Positions 45,736-59,225 of a DNA stretch of 64,000 nucleotides are shown one piece after another. The position numbers were made by a program, and so were the translations under genes. The notes beneath the pieces were generated by a model, which saw only the letters and a program-made list of their open reading frames with translations, was not told where the DNA came from and made no database searches. Position 1 is the stretch's first letter. Each line of letters opens with the position of its first letter. The stretch is from Trachythela sp. YZ-2020 (lineage: Eukaryota; Cnidaria; Anthozoa; Malacalcyonacea; Clavulariidae). The stretch spans positions 558,001-622,000 of the forward strand of contig JADLSH010000335.1 in NCBI GenBank assembly GCA_016169945.1, written 5' to 3'.

Positions 45736-46600
45736 TAGCGGATTGGAATTATATTTGACAACAAATAATAGTTTGTTAAACAATAATTATTGTGAATGTA
45801 AGCACGGCAATAACAATTGCTAGTTAATAAGTCCTGACTTCTTTGTTTCAAGCGCAATTGGTACTTTTTACCTACATTAACCAGGACAGTTACATGGTTT
45901 CCAAATACAATTGAAATGGTTCCTGCATGTAGAAAAAATAAACGCGAAGAACACATCATACCTCTTCAACAAGACAACCAAACTTCGTTGAATTTGTGAC
46001 TTAAACGATGAGTTATCTCCACTTGTTGCAGACCAGATCTGGAGATCAAATCTCGACAGAAAGATATGCTTTTATATCGAGAGGGGAAATTAACCAGCCA
46101 GGGGATTTTACACGACAGGCCGGATGTTAGCCTATAAACACTCAAAATATTGTATTTATTCCGGAGTGAAAAAAATTTAAACTATTCCTGTTTAACTATT
46201 GCAACCTGACATGCAGCATGTAGAAATCTTCTAATTGTGGAGTATATCCGGTGATTTCAATATGAATGTCTCAAATTGACATGACAATAACCATAACTGG
46301 TACACAATATCTAAAAACAACCAAATTTATTTTGATTTGTGGCTTCAACGTTCAGTTTACTTATATAGTTAGGGAACAACCAGGCTGTTTCACACGAGGG
46401 GATGTAACTTAATTATAATGAACTCTGGAAATCTTCGACTTGTTCCAGAGTTAAACGATCGTTGCTACAGACATGCTGCATTCCAGTAATTTTCTAATTG
46501 TAAATATCGGGTGATTTCCATATTAATTATGTCTCAAACTGATATAACAAATGCCATATATAGCTAGCACAAAATATCACAAGAAAGCCATCGTTATAGC

Positions 46601-46865
46601 CACGGCCGTAGCTAACTCCTAATGGTTGGGGGACGTTTGAGACTTTGGACTGAAACTTCTTACTTCTGAATAGTTTAAATTTTCTGAATACGAATGTCAT
46701 AGTTTGCGAGTACTATATACAAACGCTGCGTGACTATTTTTTTTTCTTGTGTACGTTTCTATTTCCGAATAGATGAGTAAATTTACTGAATATGAGAAAT
46801 TCTGAAATGTTGGCGTGGGGCAACTCTCCCCTCCCCCCAATATCCCCCTTAGCTAAGGCCCTGGT
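46601..46865. mobile_element. Shortened hAT-like MITE in the first array unit
   Basis: Left end CACGGCCGTAGCTAA and right end TTAGCTAAGGCCCTG, flanked by GTTATAGC on both sides (46593-46600 and 46866-46873 approximately). Shorter than the copies in the later units by about 300 bases. Confidence 0.75.
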
Positions 46866-46873
46866 TATAGCAT

Positions 46874-47710
46874 AATCCCCGAGCCGGCGCGAAGCGCCGT
46901 GCGAGGGTACTAATTCCGCTCGGAGATTTACACTCGGGTATGTGAAAACATTGTGGAATGCAAAGTCGTCCGCCATTTTTTTGTGTCATGGACGGAACGG
47001 TTTTGTAAGTTATGCGCATGCGCAAGTTCAAGCCGAGAGAAGACTTCCATCACAGACCATTTTGCAAACCTTTTTCAAAAATAGTTTTGCACTCATTTCT
47101 ATGTAAGTAAACAAGATAAATGAAAATTACGTAGAGGACAAATTAACAAGAGGAAAAACAGTCGAAAGACCGAAAAAGGAGCGTTTTAAACAGGCAAGTG
47201 TCTATTTTGCATGTTTGCTTTGCCGATTTTTTAACATAGCATGCAGTATAGTTTGTGAATTTGAAAATGTGTAGATCATTCTGCGTGGTCAATACAACAT
47301 TGATTGATCGTTAAGAGCATTTTAGTATCGATTCAAATATGTTATAGAAAAATAAAAAACATTAAATCTCAAAAACTTCATTGCAAAAGCAAGTGCGAAG
47401 TATAAAAATACTCCTCGAAAAGCAGTTGAAGTTTTTTGAAAATTTCGAAACGTTTTGTGAACGTCTAAGGCTGAATGTTACAGTAAATAAAAGCTAAAAG
47501 AGTACATAATAGCATATACCCACTTTATATAGTTGGCAATTGATAATTTTATAGTTAAAAACAAAACAATATTTTGTACAAATTAAAATATAAAAAATAT
47601 ACAATGTTGCGTGTTACCATGGTTACATGTCGACTCAGTACTTCATGTTACAATAACGTTTGGGGAGTAAATTGTTTGGTTCAAATGGGCGAGGGGTTCT
47701 GCATGCATGT
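46874..47710. other. Extra sequence in the first array unit
   Basis: About 0.84 kb not found in the later units, inserted after the MITE. It begins with a GC-rich hairpin-forming stretch (GAGCCGGCGCGAAGCGCC). No gene recognised. Confidence 0.5.
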
Positions 47711-48582
47711 ATTTCTAGTAGACAACTAAACTTCTAGTTTGATTTGTCATGGTTATGGCTTCAACGATGAGTTATCTCAACTTGCTACAGTCCACATCTG
47801 CAGATCAAAGCTTGACACAACGTCTTTGTATAGTCAAAGGGGGAAATTAGCAACCAGGAAAAAAGAGGGTTAATAATAATGAACTCTCAAAATAAATATT
47901 GCTAGACTATTTTTTCCGGAGTGAAACAATCATTGCAACAGAAAAAGCTATTGTTATGGCATGACAGATAACCAAACGTCTTTTGATTTGTGTCTTCGAC
48001 GATAAGTTATCTCAACATGCTACAGTCCAGATCTGCAGATCAAAGCTCATTTATTTCGAGAGGAGAAATTAAGCAGCCAGGGAATTTTAGACGACAGGAT
48101 GTTAGCATATGAACTCTCAAAATATTGTATCTATTCCGGAGTGAAAAAGTCATCGCAACCTGACATGCATCATGTTAGAAAACTTGTAGTTGTGAAGTAT
48201 AGTTATATCTGGTGATTTCAATATGAACTTCTCAATTTGACATAACAATAACCATAACTGGTACACAATATCAAAAAACAACCAAATTTATTATAATTTG
48301 TGGCTTCGACATTGAGTTTACTTATATAGCTAGGGGGAAATTGACTAACCAGGGTGTTTCACACGATCGAGGGGATGTTAGCTTAAATATAATGAACTCT
48401 GGAAATCTTCTTTTTGTCCCGCATTTATATTAAACGATCGTTGGTATATAGACATGCTGCATTCTAGAAATTTAGTATTGTAAATATCGGGTGATTTCCA
48501 TAATTATGTCTCAAACTGATATAACAAAAATCATATATAGCTAGTACACAACATCACAAGAAAATTATTCATTTGGTATAAA

Positions 48583-49151
48583 TAGAGCCGTAGTTAATCC
48601 CTCATAGTTGGGTGGTGCGGATGAAAAATTTCCGAATGAATCTCTAAATTTACGAATAACAGTGTCACGAATGCATATTATACGTGTGTTTAAAATGTTT
48701 GGTTTATAAGTGATTACTGAACCCTCAGTTAACATCATAGCTTACTTATAAAAGTGTCAGTTTGACAATAAGGCAATATGCATGCAAAGCTCTAATTTGG
48801 AAGATCCTGCTCCTTTCGTCGAACGAAAAGGAAATTGTAAAATCTCGGGTCCCTGACATAGTATTTATTGCCTTCTGGGTAACATTTTATAGCTTTCTAA
48901 AATGTATAACCATCGTAAAATACACAATTTAGACTGCAATTTCAACACGATAAAGTTAATATAAAATATTCGAGTTGTTATGTGTTTTCGACCTATATTT
49001 CCTTTTCATTTTGGCGCCAGTCGTAGGAACGTTCATGGTCTCAGTGTATGCATGATTTAAATTTGTCGGGAAAATCTGATTTTTATAATTAATTTCGTCT
49101 TTGACACTGCTGGGGTGCGGCACCTCCCAATACCCCTTAGCTACGGCCCTG
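48583..49151. mobile_element. hAT-like MITE, array unit 2
   Basis: Same element as 50029-50604. The left end has decayed (AGAGCCGTAGTTAATCC); the right end GCTACGGCCCTG is intact and followed by GTTATAGC. Confidence 0.75.
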
Positions 49152-50028
49152 GTTATAGCATATCAGAGAACTAAACTTCTAGTTTGATTTGTCATGGCTA
49201 TGGCTTCAACGATGAGTTATCTCAACTTGCTACAGTCCACATCTGCAGATCAAAGCTACACAGAACGTCTTTGTATAGTGAGGGGGGAAATCAGCAACCA
49301 GGAAAAAAGAGGGGATGTTAGCTTAATTATGATGAACTCTCAAAATGAATATTGTTATATATACTATTTTTTCCGTAGTGAGACAATCATTGGAACAGAA
49401 AAAAGCTATTGTTATGGCATGACAGATAACCAAACGTCTTTTGATTTGTGGCTTCGACGATGAGTTATCTTAACTTGCTACAGTCCATATCTGGAGATCA
49501 AATATCTTTTATTTTGAGAGGAGAAATTAGGCAGCCAGGGAATTTTAGGAGACAGGATGTTAGCATATGAACTCTCAAAATATTGAATCTATTCCGGAGT
49601 GAATAAAATTATTGGAACATGACATGCACCATGTTAGAAATCGTGTAGTTGTGAAGTATAGCTATATCTGGTGATTTCAATATGAATGTCTGAATTTGAC
49701 ATAACAATAGCCATAACTGATACACAATATCAAAAAACACATGCAAATTTATTTTAATTTGTTGCTTCGACGTTGAGTTTACTTATATAGTTAGGGGGAA
49801 ATTGACTAACCAGGGTGTTTCACACGAGGGGATGTTAGCTTAAATATAATGAATTCTGGAAATCTTTCATTTGTTCCGGATTTAAACGATCGTTGGTACA
49901 GAGATGCTGCATTCTAGAAATCCTGTAATTGTAAATATCGGGTGATTTCCATAATTATGTGTCAAACTGATATAAGAAAAACCATATATAGCTAGTATAC
50001 AATATCACAAGAAAATTATTGTTATAAC

Positions 50029-50604
50029 CAGGGCCGTACCTAATCCCTGATAATTATTTGGGATGGTGCAGATGAAAAATTTCCGAATGAATCTCTAAAT
50101 TTTCGAAAAACAGTGTCGCGAATGGATATTATACGGGTGTTCACAATCATTGGTTTATAAGTAATTACTGAACCCTCTGTTAACATCAAAGCTTACTGAA
50201 AAAAGTGCCAGTTTGTCAATAAGGCAATATGGATACAAAGCTCTAATTTGAAAAATCCTGCTCCTTGCGCCAAACGCGCAAGAAAATTGTAAAATCTCGG
50301 GTACCTGACATAGTATTTTCTGCCTTCTGGTTAAATGTTTTATAGCTTTCTAAAATGTATAACCATCGTAAAATACACAATTTAGACTGCAATTTCAACA
50401 CGATAAAGTTAATATAAAATATTCGAGTTGTTATGTGTTTTCGACCTATATTTCTTTTTCATTTTGGCGCCAGTCGTAGGAACGTTCATGGTCTCAGTGT
50501 ATGCATGATTTAAATTTGTCGGGAAAATCTGATTTTTATAATTAATTTCGTCCTTGACACTGCTGGGGTGCGGCACTCCCCAATACCCCTTAGCTACGGC
50601 CCTG
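50029..50604. mobile_element. hAT-like MITE, array unit 3
   Basis: 576 bp with ends CAGGGCCGTACCTAATCC and GGATTAGCTACGGCCCTG-type complement (right end CCTTAGCTACGGCCCTG). Flanks GTTATAAC and GTTATAGC are 8 bp long with one mismatch, as expected for hAT. No transposase inside. Confidence 0.85.
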
Positions 50605-51483
50605 GTTATAGCATAACAGACAACTAAACTTCTAGTTTGATTTGTCATGGCTATGGCTTCAACGATGAGTTATCTCAACTTGCTACAGTCCACATCTGCA
50701 GATCAAAGCTACACAGAACGTCTTTGTATAGTGAGGGGGGAAATCAGCAACCAGGAAAAAAGAGGGGATGTTAGCTTAATTATGATGAACTCTCAAAATG
50801 AATATTGTTATATATACTACTTTTTCCGTAGTGAGACAATCATTGGAACAGAAAAAAGCTATTGTTATGGGATGACAGATAACCAAACGTCTTTTGATTT
50901 GTGGCTTCGACGATGAGTTATCTTAACTTGCTACAGTCCATATCTGGAGATCAAATATCTTTTATTTTGAGAGGAGAAATTAGGCAGCCAGGGAATTTTA
51001 GGAGACAGGATGTTAGCATATGAACTCTCAAAATATTGAATCTATTCCGGAGTGAATAAAATTATTGGAACCTGACATGCACCATGTTAGAAATCTTGTA
51101 GTTGTGAAGTATAGCTATATCTGGTGATTTCAATATGAATGTCTGAATTTGACATAACAATAGCCGTTATAACTGATACACAATATCAAAAACACAACCA
51201 AATTTATTTTAATTTGTCGCTTCGACATTGAGTTTACTTATATAGCTAGGGGGAAATTGACTAACCAGTGTGTTTCACACGAGGGGATGTTAGCTTAAAT
51301 ATAATGAATTCTGGAAATCTTCCATTTGGTCCGGATTTAAACGATCGTTGGTACAGACATGCTGCATTCTAGAAATCCTGTATTTGTAAATATCGGGTGA
51401 TTTCCATAATTATGTGTCAAACTGATATAAGAAAAACCATATATAGCTAGTATACAATATCACAAGAAAATTATTGTTATAAC

Positions 51484-52059
51484 CAGGGCCGTACCTAATC
51501 CCTGATAATTATTTGGGATGGTGCAGATGAAAAATTTCCGAATGAATCTCTAAATTTTCGAAAAACAGTGTCGCGAATGGATATTATATGGGTGTTCACA
51601 ATCATTGGTTTATAAATAATTACTGAACCCTCAGTTAACATCAAAGCTTACTGAAAAAAGTGTCAGTTTGTCAATAAGGCAATATGGATACAAAGCTCTA
51701 ATTTGAAAAATCCTGCTCCTTGCGCCAAACGCGCAAGAAAATTGTAAAATCTCGGGTACCTGACATAGTATTTTCTGCCTTCTGGTTAAATGTTTTATAG
51801 CTTTCTAAAATGTATAACCATCGTAAAATACACAATTTAGACTGCAATTTCAACACGATAAAGTTAATATAAAATATTCGAGTTGTTATGTGTTTTCGAC
51901 CTATATTTCTTTTTCATTTTGGCGCCAGTCGTAGGAACGTTCATGGTCTCAGTGTATGCATGATTTAAATTTGTCGGGAAAATCTGATTTTTATAATTAA
52001 TTTCGTCCTTGACACTGCTGGGGTGCGGCACTCCCCAATACCCCTTAGCTACGGCCCTG
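51484..52059. mobile_element. hAT-like MITE, array unit 4
   Basis: Same length and flanks as the copy in unit 3; it was amplified as part of the array unit, not by separate transposition. Confidence 0.85.
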
Positions 52060-55000
52060 GTTATAGCATAATAGACAACTAAACTTCTAGTTTGATTTGT
52101 CATGGCTATGGCTTCAACGATGAGTTATTGCTACAGTCCACATCTGCAGATCAAAGCTACACAGAACGTCTTTGTATAGTGAGGGGGGAAATTAGCAACC
52201 AGGAAAAAAGAGGGGATGTTAGCTTAATTATGATGAACTGTCAAAATGAATATTTTATATATACTATTTTTTCCGTAGTGAGACAATCATTGGAACAGGA
52301 AAAAGCTATTGTTATGGCATGACAGATAACCAAACGTCTTTTGATTTGTGGCTTCGACGATGAGTTATCTTAACTTGCTACAGTCCATATCTGGAGATCA
52401 AATATCTTTTATTTTGAGAGGAGAAATTAGGCGCCAGGGAACTTTAGGAGACAGGATGTTAGCATATGAACTCTCAAAATATTGAATCTATTCCGGAGTG
52501 AATAAAATTATTGGAACCTGACATGCACCATGTTAGAAATCTTGTAGTTGTGAAGTATAGCTGTGTGATGTCCTCGTGTTGTGCCTTTAAGTAGAACCGA
52601 GTCACAAACTAAAAGAATGTATTTATTAACGCGCCTTGTTTTTCGAAATGTCAAATCTTTCGCCTGGTGCTTCAAATTAATGCCAAATGTGATGGTTTCA
52701 GAAGTGAATGCTTTTTGACGGACATAATTAGGCATTAGCCTAGTTTCTGCCCTTTCAGACGCGAGCGTTAAATTTACGGGCGAACTAATTCGCGATAGAA
52801 GGCCTAGCCATTTCGCAAGTCCTTAATGCCTGATTCCAGGCTATTTCAACATGCCATTGAAAAATTAAACAACAGTGAAACCAGATTCATAGAATGGTTC
52901 CTACGGAAGGGCAATTTTGCGAATTGTGCTTGGCCTTCTCGCTTCCAGCCACTCCCCAGGCGTCTCACTCCAAAGCATTTAGTGGAAGGCCAGGAACTAG
53001 GCTAGGACATAGTATCTTGAAAAACTGTCGCGTGACCCACAGTTAGCCTAAATACAGTATAAAATGGTGCGTTTAAAAATTCGTTTTGCAGAGAAGGATT
53101 GACAGGTTTTCTTATAAATTTATCTTAACAAATAGAATACTAGATGGTCATTCTTCAACATTTAAACTTGGGGATCTGGAAATATGGAATTATTTATATG
53201 ACTGTACGGATAAAAAAATCAGGAATATGCGATATTGAAGTTAGTAGCGTGGGGGAAAAACAAAACATGATATTATATATATAAAACAAAAGCGATCAAA
53301 AATAAAAAAATCAGATCAAGATGATGTCAAACAAAAAAAAAAAAAAAAAAAATAATCACATTACAATTACAAAAAGAGTTTAAAAAAAGTTTTTAAATAA
53401 ATAATAGTTAATCTATATACTTTATTTGCAATCGTTATTATTAATTTTTATTTATAATTTTTTATGTTGTTATGTTACAGGTGTGTGCACGTCACAAGTG
53501 TAGTGTTCATAGTGTTTGTAATGTGTGTGAATTGTTGTGGTAAAGTGCAAAACCATGAGGATGACATTCTTATACATTTTTTGTTGCATTTTCTTATTTT
53601 TAGTTTCTTTTCTTTGCCAAATTTGTTTTAATAAGTCATTTGCATGATGGGCCAGACACAGAAGAGCTAAAATTCTAGCCAGCCCCCCAACAAATTCTAT
53701 AACCCCCACCAACCAACAAATATAATTATGGGCATATATGATTATTCCTAAATACCCCAATATGGGTGGTTTCATCTGATGTTGGTTGAACATGACAAAG
53801 GCGAATCAAGCATCGAACATGGCGAAAATCTCCTTGTTTTTTAATCCTTTGGGATTGGTTGCAAACCACTCGATTGCAAACCACTCGATTCAATTTTTAC
53901 AACATAAAAAATGAAGATAAACTCTGGCATTATGTATGATTTGGCAGCGGTAATTCAAGTAGTTGTGTTGCAAACATAACAGCTGTAATATTATAGTTAT
54001 ATCCAGTAATATTGCCTCAATACAAGTGAACCAAATGCTACTTAAATATTCAGGACATTTGCTGTTACGTTATCAACTATATAAGTTGTTGCTATTGTAA
54101 GCCAAATGCGATGAAAGACTTCTCGGCATTAAGACATACCCGGCTGAGCAAAATAATTTGAGGAATCAAAGAAAGAGGCTCGATCAGTGGTAAAACTTGA
54201 AGGACTAGTGTCAGGGTCAGGCATTGCACGCTTCTGTTATTGTTTTTTCCTTGCCCCGAACGGCAACAAATAACGATATAGAAATATCTTCAGTTGTTTG
54301 GTACATTGCCAATCAGTTAAAAGGAGCAAGGATTATAAAAGGATAGTTTCAATATATGACGGATTAAAACTGAAAATGTTTTCCAGATCTTCTCATCTAG
54401 TCGGCCGAAAAAATGACAACAGGAATTTGAGCCCACAATATACCGTGGTGCAACACGAATACCTGAACGAGCCGCGGTGATCTACTGTGAGTTTGATCGT
54501 TGCTAGGCCATTGCTAGGCCAGAATGTTGCGTGTCATGATAATATATATTATATCAGTTTTCAAGGATTCAGAAGATTATAAGTTCACCTATGTTTATCT
54601 CAGAGGAACAGCCGCGTAGAAGTGAGGGGACATACAGTATTCCGTCAGACGTATTATTTCCACACAAGCTAGAAAAATTTACGCTTACAAAAATAACAAT
54701 GTTTCGAGGAACGAAACAGCTAGTCTCGAACGGTCAGCTCGTCCCACCTCTAATTGTATGTTGGGAAATTTGACATCGACACGTGAATCACACACCATGG
54801 CCAGAAAATTAGGACATGCATTCCGAGCATGCCAGAGTTTAAGTGAAGAATATGGCGGAAATATCATATTATTATTATTTTATTTTTATTAGGTTTGACA
54901 ACAAAAATTTACAATATGTTGAGGGAACTTGAACAGAGAATAATCCTCTGATATAAAGCTACCCAAAAGATCTACATTACAAATTACATATTAAGATATT

Positions 55001-55389
55001 AATACTAGTAATTAATATACACATTACTAAATTTAAGAACTAAACTAAACTAAGCATCTGTTTCCTGATTAAATAGATAAGAGGAAACATCGTTTTTTAA
55101 TCGAAAGAGTCAATTGAACTTGCCGCACGTATGGACAGGGGCAAATTGTTCCACGATTCAGTAGTTCTATAAAAAATATGAGTATTTTAGACTATTTGTT
55201 CTAGCAAAACGGGGCTTAAAACAAAGTTCAGTATTCCTCACGTTATAAGGGGATTTTAATTCATCTACATAGTCGAGAAGGTTTATGTCACAATAGCCAT
55301 GAAGACATTAATTTTATAGAACAAAGTTAAATCAGTTAATGTTTCTTCGAGATGCTAGTTTTAAAAGATTGAGTTCCTGTAGTCGTTTT

Positions 55390-55530
55390 TATATGGCTTG
55401 TTTTTAATCATTAATCTAGTAGCAATTCTAGTAGCGCGACGCTATACAGCTTCAATAATATCTTTCAAATATTCCTGATGTGGGGACCATACTACACTGG
55501 CATATTCGATATATATAGATAATAAGGGGT
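55390..55530 (-). pseudogene. LINE RT C-terminal remnant, copy B
   Basis: Counterpart of the remnant at about 17640-17760, with the same EYASVVWSPHQEYLKDIIEA reading on the minus strand. Confidence 0.72.
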
Positions 55531-56143
55531 GACACATTTAATAATAGCTGTGTCATTTGCAGATTTCAATACAATATTAACTAGTTCTAGACCGTCAAAC
55601 AGAGAATTTTTGTTATTATCATTATTATTACCGGTACGTTTACAAAGTTATCTAAAAAGATTATATTCTATATTTACAATTGTTGATATTTACGTATTAA
55701 CATATTAATAGAACTACTTAAGATTTTTATGTCTATTTAAAATCAATAATTAATCTTTTTACTACTATTTAATACGGTTACTGTGCTAGGGAAGAAAATA
55801 CGACGATCAGTGCTCTCACAACCAAATTTTGATATTCCTTAGTGTGAGCTCCAAAATTCCTCAGATTTCCCCAAAATTCCTTAAATGACTTGTTTATCCT
55901 TGTAAGTACCCCTTAAGGCCTTAATCCCGCTTTTCGCTGTATCTCATTATAATTTTATTATTTTAGTCCTTTACAAAAAGCACCTTTTGCGCATAGGCGA
56001 CAGACGACAATAAATCTATCTCAAAAATATCCTTAAAACTTTGCAAAATTCTTATTTCTAAGGAAAAATCCTTAGAAGTGAGAGCCCTGACGACGATATC
56101 GTTCTGTTCTGTTATGTTTTACAGCTTTATTAACACATACTAA

Positions 56144-56610
56144 TAGCATTTCATGTAGTTCACGCTAAGACAGAATCGACAAGCGCACGGAAGAAGATTC
56201 GAGTAGCCTATAAACACCCAATTTCCTTTTACACAAATTGTATTAAGGAGCAGGCGTGAATCGCTTTCTAGGAGTATTTCTCTGCAACACTTTCTATGCT
56301 TATCCTATAAGATTCTAACATTGCAAAAGGTTGGTGAACTTAGTGTTTGTTTGAGCGAAATCCAATATCGCTCGAACGAAATCTAATCGTTCGAACGAAC
56401 GCTAAATCCAAATGTTTGAACGGTTTCGAAACATTTTTCATACGTTCTTTTCCATGCGTTTCAACGGGCCGTTAGGAATTATGAACGTTCTCCAAAATCG
56501 TTTTAACGAAACGCTGAAGCGCCTAAACGCCTAACGAACGGATAACGAACGAATTTTTAGCACGTTTTTCAAAAGCGTTAAGGTATGTTTTCCCATGGAA
56601 GGTCACAATT
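56144..56610. other. Sequence private to copy B, rich in GAACG/CGTTC words
   Basis: About 467 bases that occupy the place where copy A has the LINE RT part. From about 56370 to 56580 the words GAACG, CGTTC and TAACG recur many times on both strands, including ATCGTTCGAACGAACG. No gene. It could be a MITE or filler from a deletion repair. Confidence 0.55.
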
Positions 56611-56639
56611 ATATCAATAAGGTAAAAAACTATACGATC

Positions 56640-57242
56640 CCTGATCGTGGATAACGGCGCACTAAATGTTTAGCAGATATTTTGCTTGTACATTGTTGTT
56701 CTTAATATTATATTCAGATGGTAGCCAGTGTATAATATTATCGTCGCTTGAAACTAATGGAGCGCGGATAGTAATGATGATGTCCAGTGTTGCAGATCCT
56801 CTAGTAGGTTGGTCAACGACTTGTTTAAGATTTTGACTGGACGTCAAAGCGCCTATTTCAAAATCATTAAAATCACCCAAGAAAACTAGACCATGGTCTG
56901 GGTGTTTATATCGAATTATATCAGCAGTATTAATTAAATATTCAATAAGGTCATTACGTTCTGTTAACGGCAGACCTGGCGGATGGTATACGACACAGAT
57001 TGCAATTCCAGAAAGAGGTCTAGAGAGGTGTTTAGGTTGTAATCACAGCCAATTGTTGCTCTCCAGGTCCAATCATCCCACAAAAGGTATATCTTCCTTA
57101 AGATAGACTCAAATGGGCGATATTTATGGAATAGGTCGTAATCATTAATTGATAACAAACTGTCCTCTATTTCTTTATGCAGCCAAGACTCGATTATTGC
57201 AACGATATCAACAGGCCTTAAAAGCGCGGTAACTTCGTCCAC
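56640..57242 (-). pseudogene. CR1-like LINE endonuclease remnant, copy B
   Basis: Counterpart of the copy A endonuclease. It has VDIVAIIESWLHKEIEDS, GDFNDFEIGALTSSQNL and TRGSATLDIIITI, with a small deletion near 57015 that shifts the frame. RT is absent because the sequence switches to unrelated DNA at 56610. Confidence 0.83.
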
Positions 57243-59225
57243 CTAAAGAGTCGGCAAAACTACAAAATCACTCGGCAAAATTTCATTTACACCCCCAATA
57301 AAACAGGACTAGCGCCGCCCCCGTTTGCGCCTTTGGTATAGTTTAAAACTGTAATTGGAGTAAAATTTGAGGGAAAATAACGACTCCTGCGTTTCTTCGA
57401 CACCCGGGAACACTCTACGTCATAATATGACGAAAAAATTCCAAGTATCTGAGCCAATCTTCTGTTCGACGGTTCTTGGTGTACGCCCGGTCTTCATGTT
57501 TCACTAAACGGCCTCGGTGCGGCCTTCAATGGTATGGCACAAACCTCCGATGTTGCTGCCTCAACGAGGGGCAGACAGCCTGTCCATTCAGATACCCAGC
57601 ATGTACTCTCCGGAACACAAGACTTGGTTACTGTTCTGGTATCAATATATTCCTTGTGTGATTTAAGTGCTACGGAAACCGTCGTTCATGCTGTAGTCGT
57701 TCACAGCACAGCTGTCCGCCATGCACGTTTTACATCGTATCCTTGCCTCTAAGTTGTTCCAATCCTCAAGGTAACTTTATTGTGTATCGGTGTATAATAG
57801 AGTATAGTATTACTCGGCAATTTCTTCAAAATCAAACAGTTTAGTGTGCATGCTCGCATGTATCAATTGCACCTTCGATTAAATTTACAGACCACGCTTA
57901 ATTAAAAACATGATGTCCTTTGCTCTTCCCTGTAATTTCACGGTGATCTTTAATTTTTAACCCGTTCCTATTTACGGGCAAAATATTGATAATTTGCCCA
58001 AGAAAATTATGTGTATACATGTCCACAACAATTGTAAGAAGAACGATATTTTTCAGTAGAATTATCTTTATGTGATACATGTACTATACGTTACCGGCAA
58101 TAAAAAAATTTTCACATTGAAAGAATATAAATATAATATAGATATATTCGAAGTAAAATGAAGGAAAATTGATTTTGAAGGAAATATGAAGAAAATTTCA
58201 GAAAAAAATATGGCGTCAAGAACTTATAATACTTGAACATAAGAAAAACAGATAAATTTGATCTGACATTGAAGTTAGTGAGACGAGCGTCGATTTACTT
58301 TTAATACAAGGCTTAAGAAGGGGAAGGTTTTTCATCGGAACAGTTGAATGTAAGTTAGCTTTACAGTCTAAACCGTTTGTGTTTGATAACTGTACAGAAG
58401 TGTTTCATCAATACATAAAGTGACATACATAACATACATATAAGGTTACTGGTGAAGAGATTTACAGTTACTCCATGGCTTACAAAAGGACTTCAGTGCC
58501 TATTCGAGGGTATGGTGTCATTTATACCTAATTGGCTTAATACCTTTTGCCGTATAATAGTATAACATAACACATCTCATAAAAAGGCAACTGCAACTGC
58601 TTGTTATAGGAACTACTACTACAAAGGCTGTTATAGTTATACCCAAAAATAACTTGGTTAGGTGCCATCAGCAAATGGATTTCGTCTTGCAATCGCAGAC
58701 AGAGAGAGGAAGCAGGATTACAAAATAACTGGGACGAAAACTGACTTTTCTTTCTAAAAAGACATTGACTGGTCCGCCATGGGTAGGAGGGTGGGTTAAG
58801 GAGGGGGTGGGTTAAAGTAATCGTGAAACAAATCGCGGGACAAAATGTATTTCTTGACGGTTCCTTGTGACATTCAGCTACCAACAGTAAGCCTTCTCAT
58901 GGCATGGTTGAGGTTTCGGGAATCTTAAGGCGATTTTGTGCGACGTTAGCGACATATCGCGCTACCTCTTACCATCTAGCGCCTTTCGAAAGAAACTAGA
59001 AAGAAAACTTCTGCGGAGGAGAGAGATTACGCTTGTCTATTTCCCCTCGCTGGGAGCTCTTCTAAGCGTATATATTTCAGAACACGCATGCCCTTGTGCA
59101 TGTACGCATCGGTAATTTCGTCAACATTGCCACTCTTCTCATCCGGTGTTCAAGTCTTCCTATACGGTCATATATGGTCGCTAATGCTGTATATATAACT
59201 TGTGAAACGCAAGGATCTAAATAGT

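Larger units (their letters stand above)
45977..52561 (+). repeat. Higher-order tandem repeat, about 1.45-kb units
   Basis: Units recur with a period of 1,453-1,455 bases (matching points 49151, 50604, 52059). A more diverged copy lies around 47.72-49.15 kb and a rearranged one at 45.98-47.7 kb. The two central units are about 98% identical by eye. Each unit has three related monomers of roughly 260-300 bases. The shared skeleton is a GATGAGTTATCT-like word, GATCAAA, GGGGAAATTA, GGATGTTAGC, TGAACTCT and TTCCGGAGTGAA. They are followed by a hAT-like MITE. The array stops abruptly at 52561, where the segmental duplication begins inside a monomer. Frames that repeat in every unit are artefacts of the duplication. 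Confidence 0.92.
52562..59225 (+). repeat. Segmental duplication copy B (contiguous, without the large insertions)
   Basis: Contiguous 6.66-kb counterpart of the four copy A blocks: 52562-56143 with 14408-18383; 56611-57265 with 20516-21185; 57266-58882 with 32893-34548; 58883-59225 with 35658-36311. The only large stretch private to B is 56144-56610. Same orientation as A. The left edge abuts a truncated unit of the tandem array. Confidence 0.93.

Noticed and set aside
49194..49463. An 89-aa frame repeated at 50647-50916 and partly at 52092-52322
   Set aside because: It recurs only because the whole 1.45-kb unit is duplicated. The third copy has in-frame changes and a shifted start, and there is no domain.
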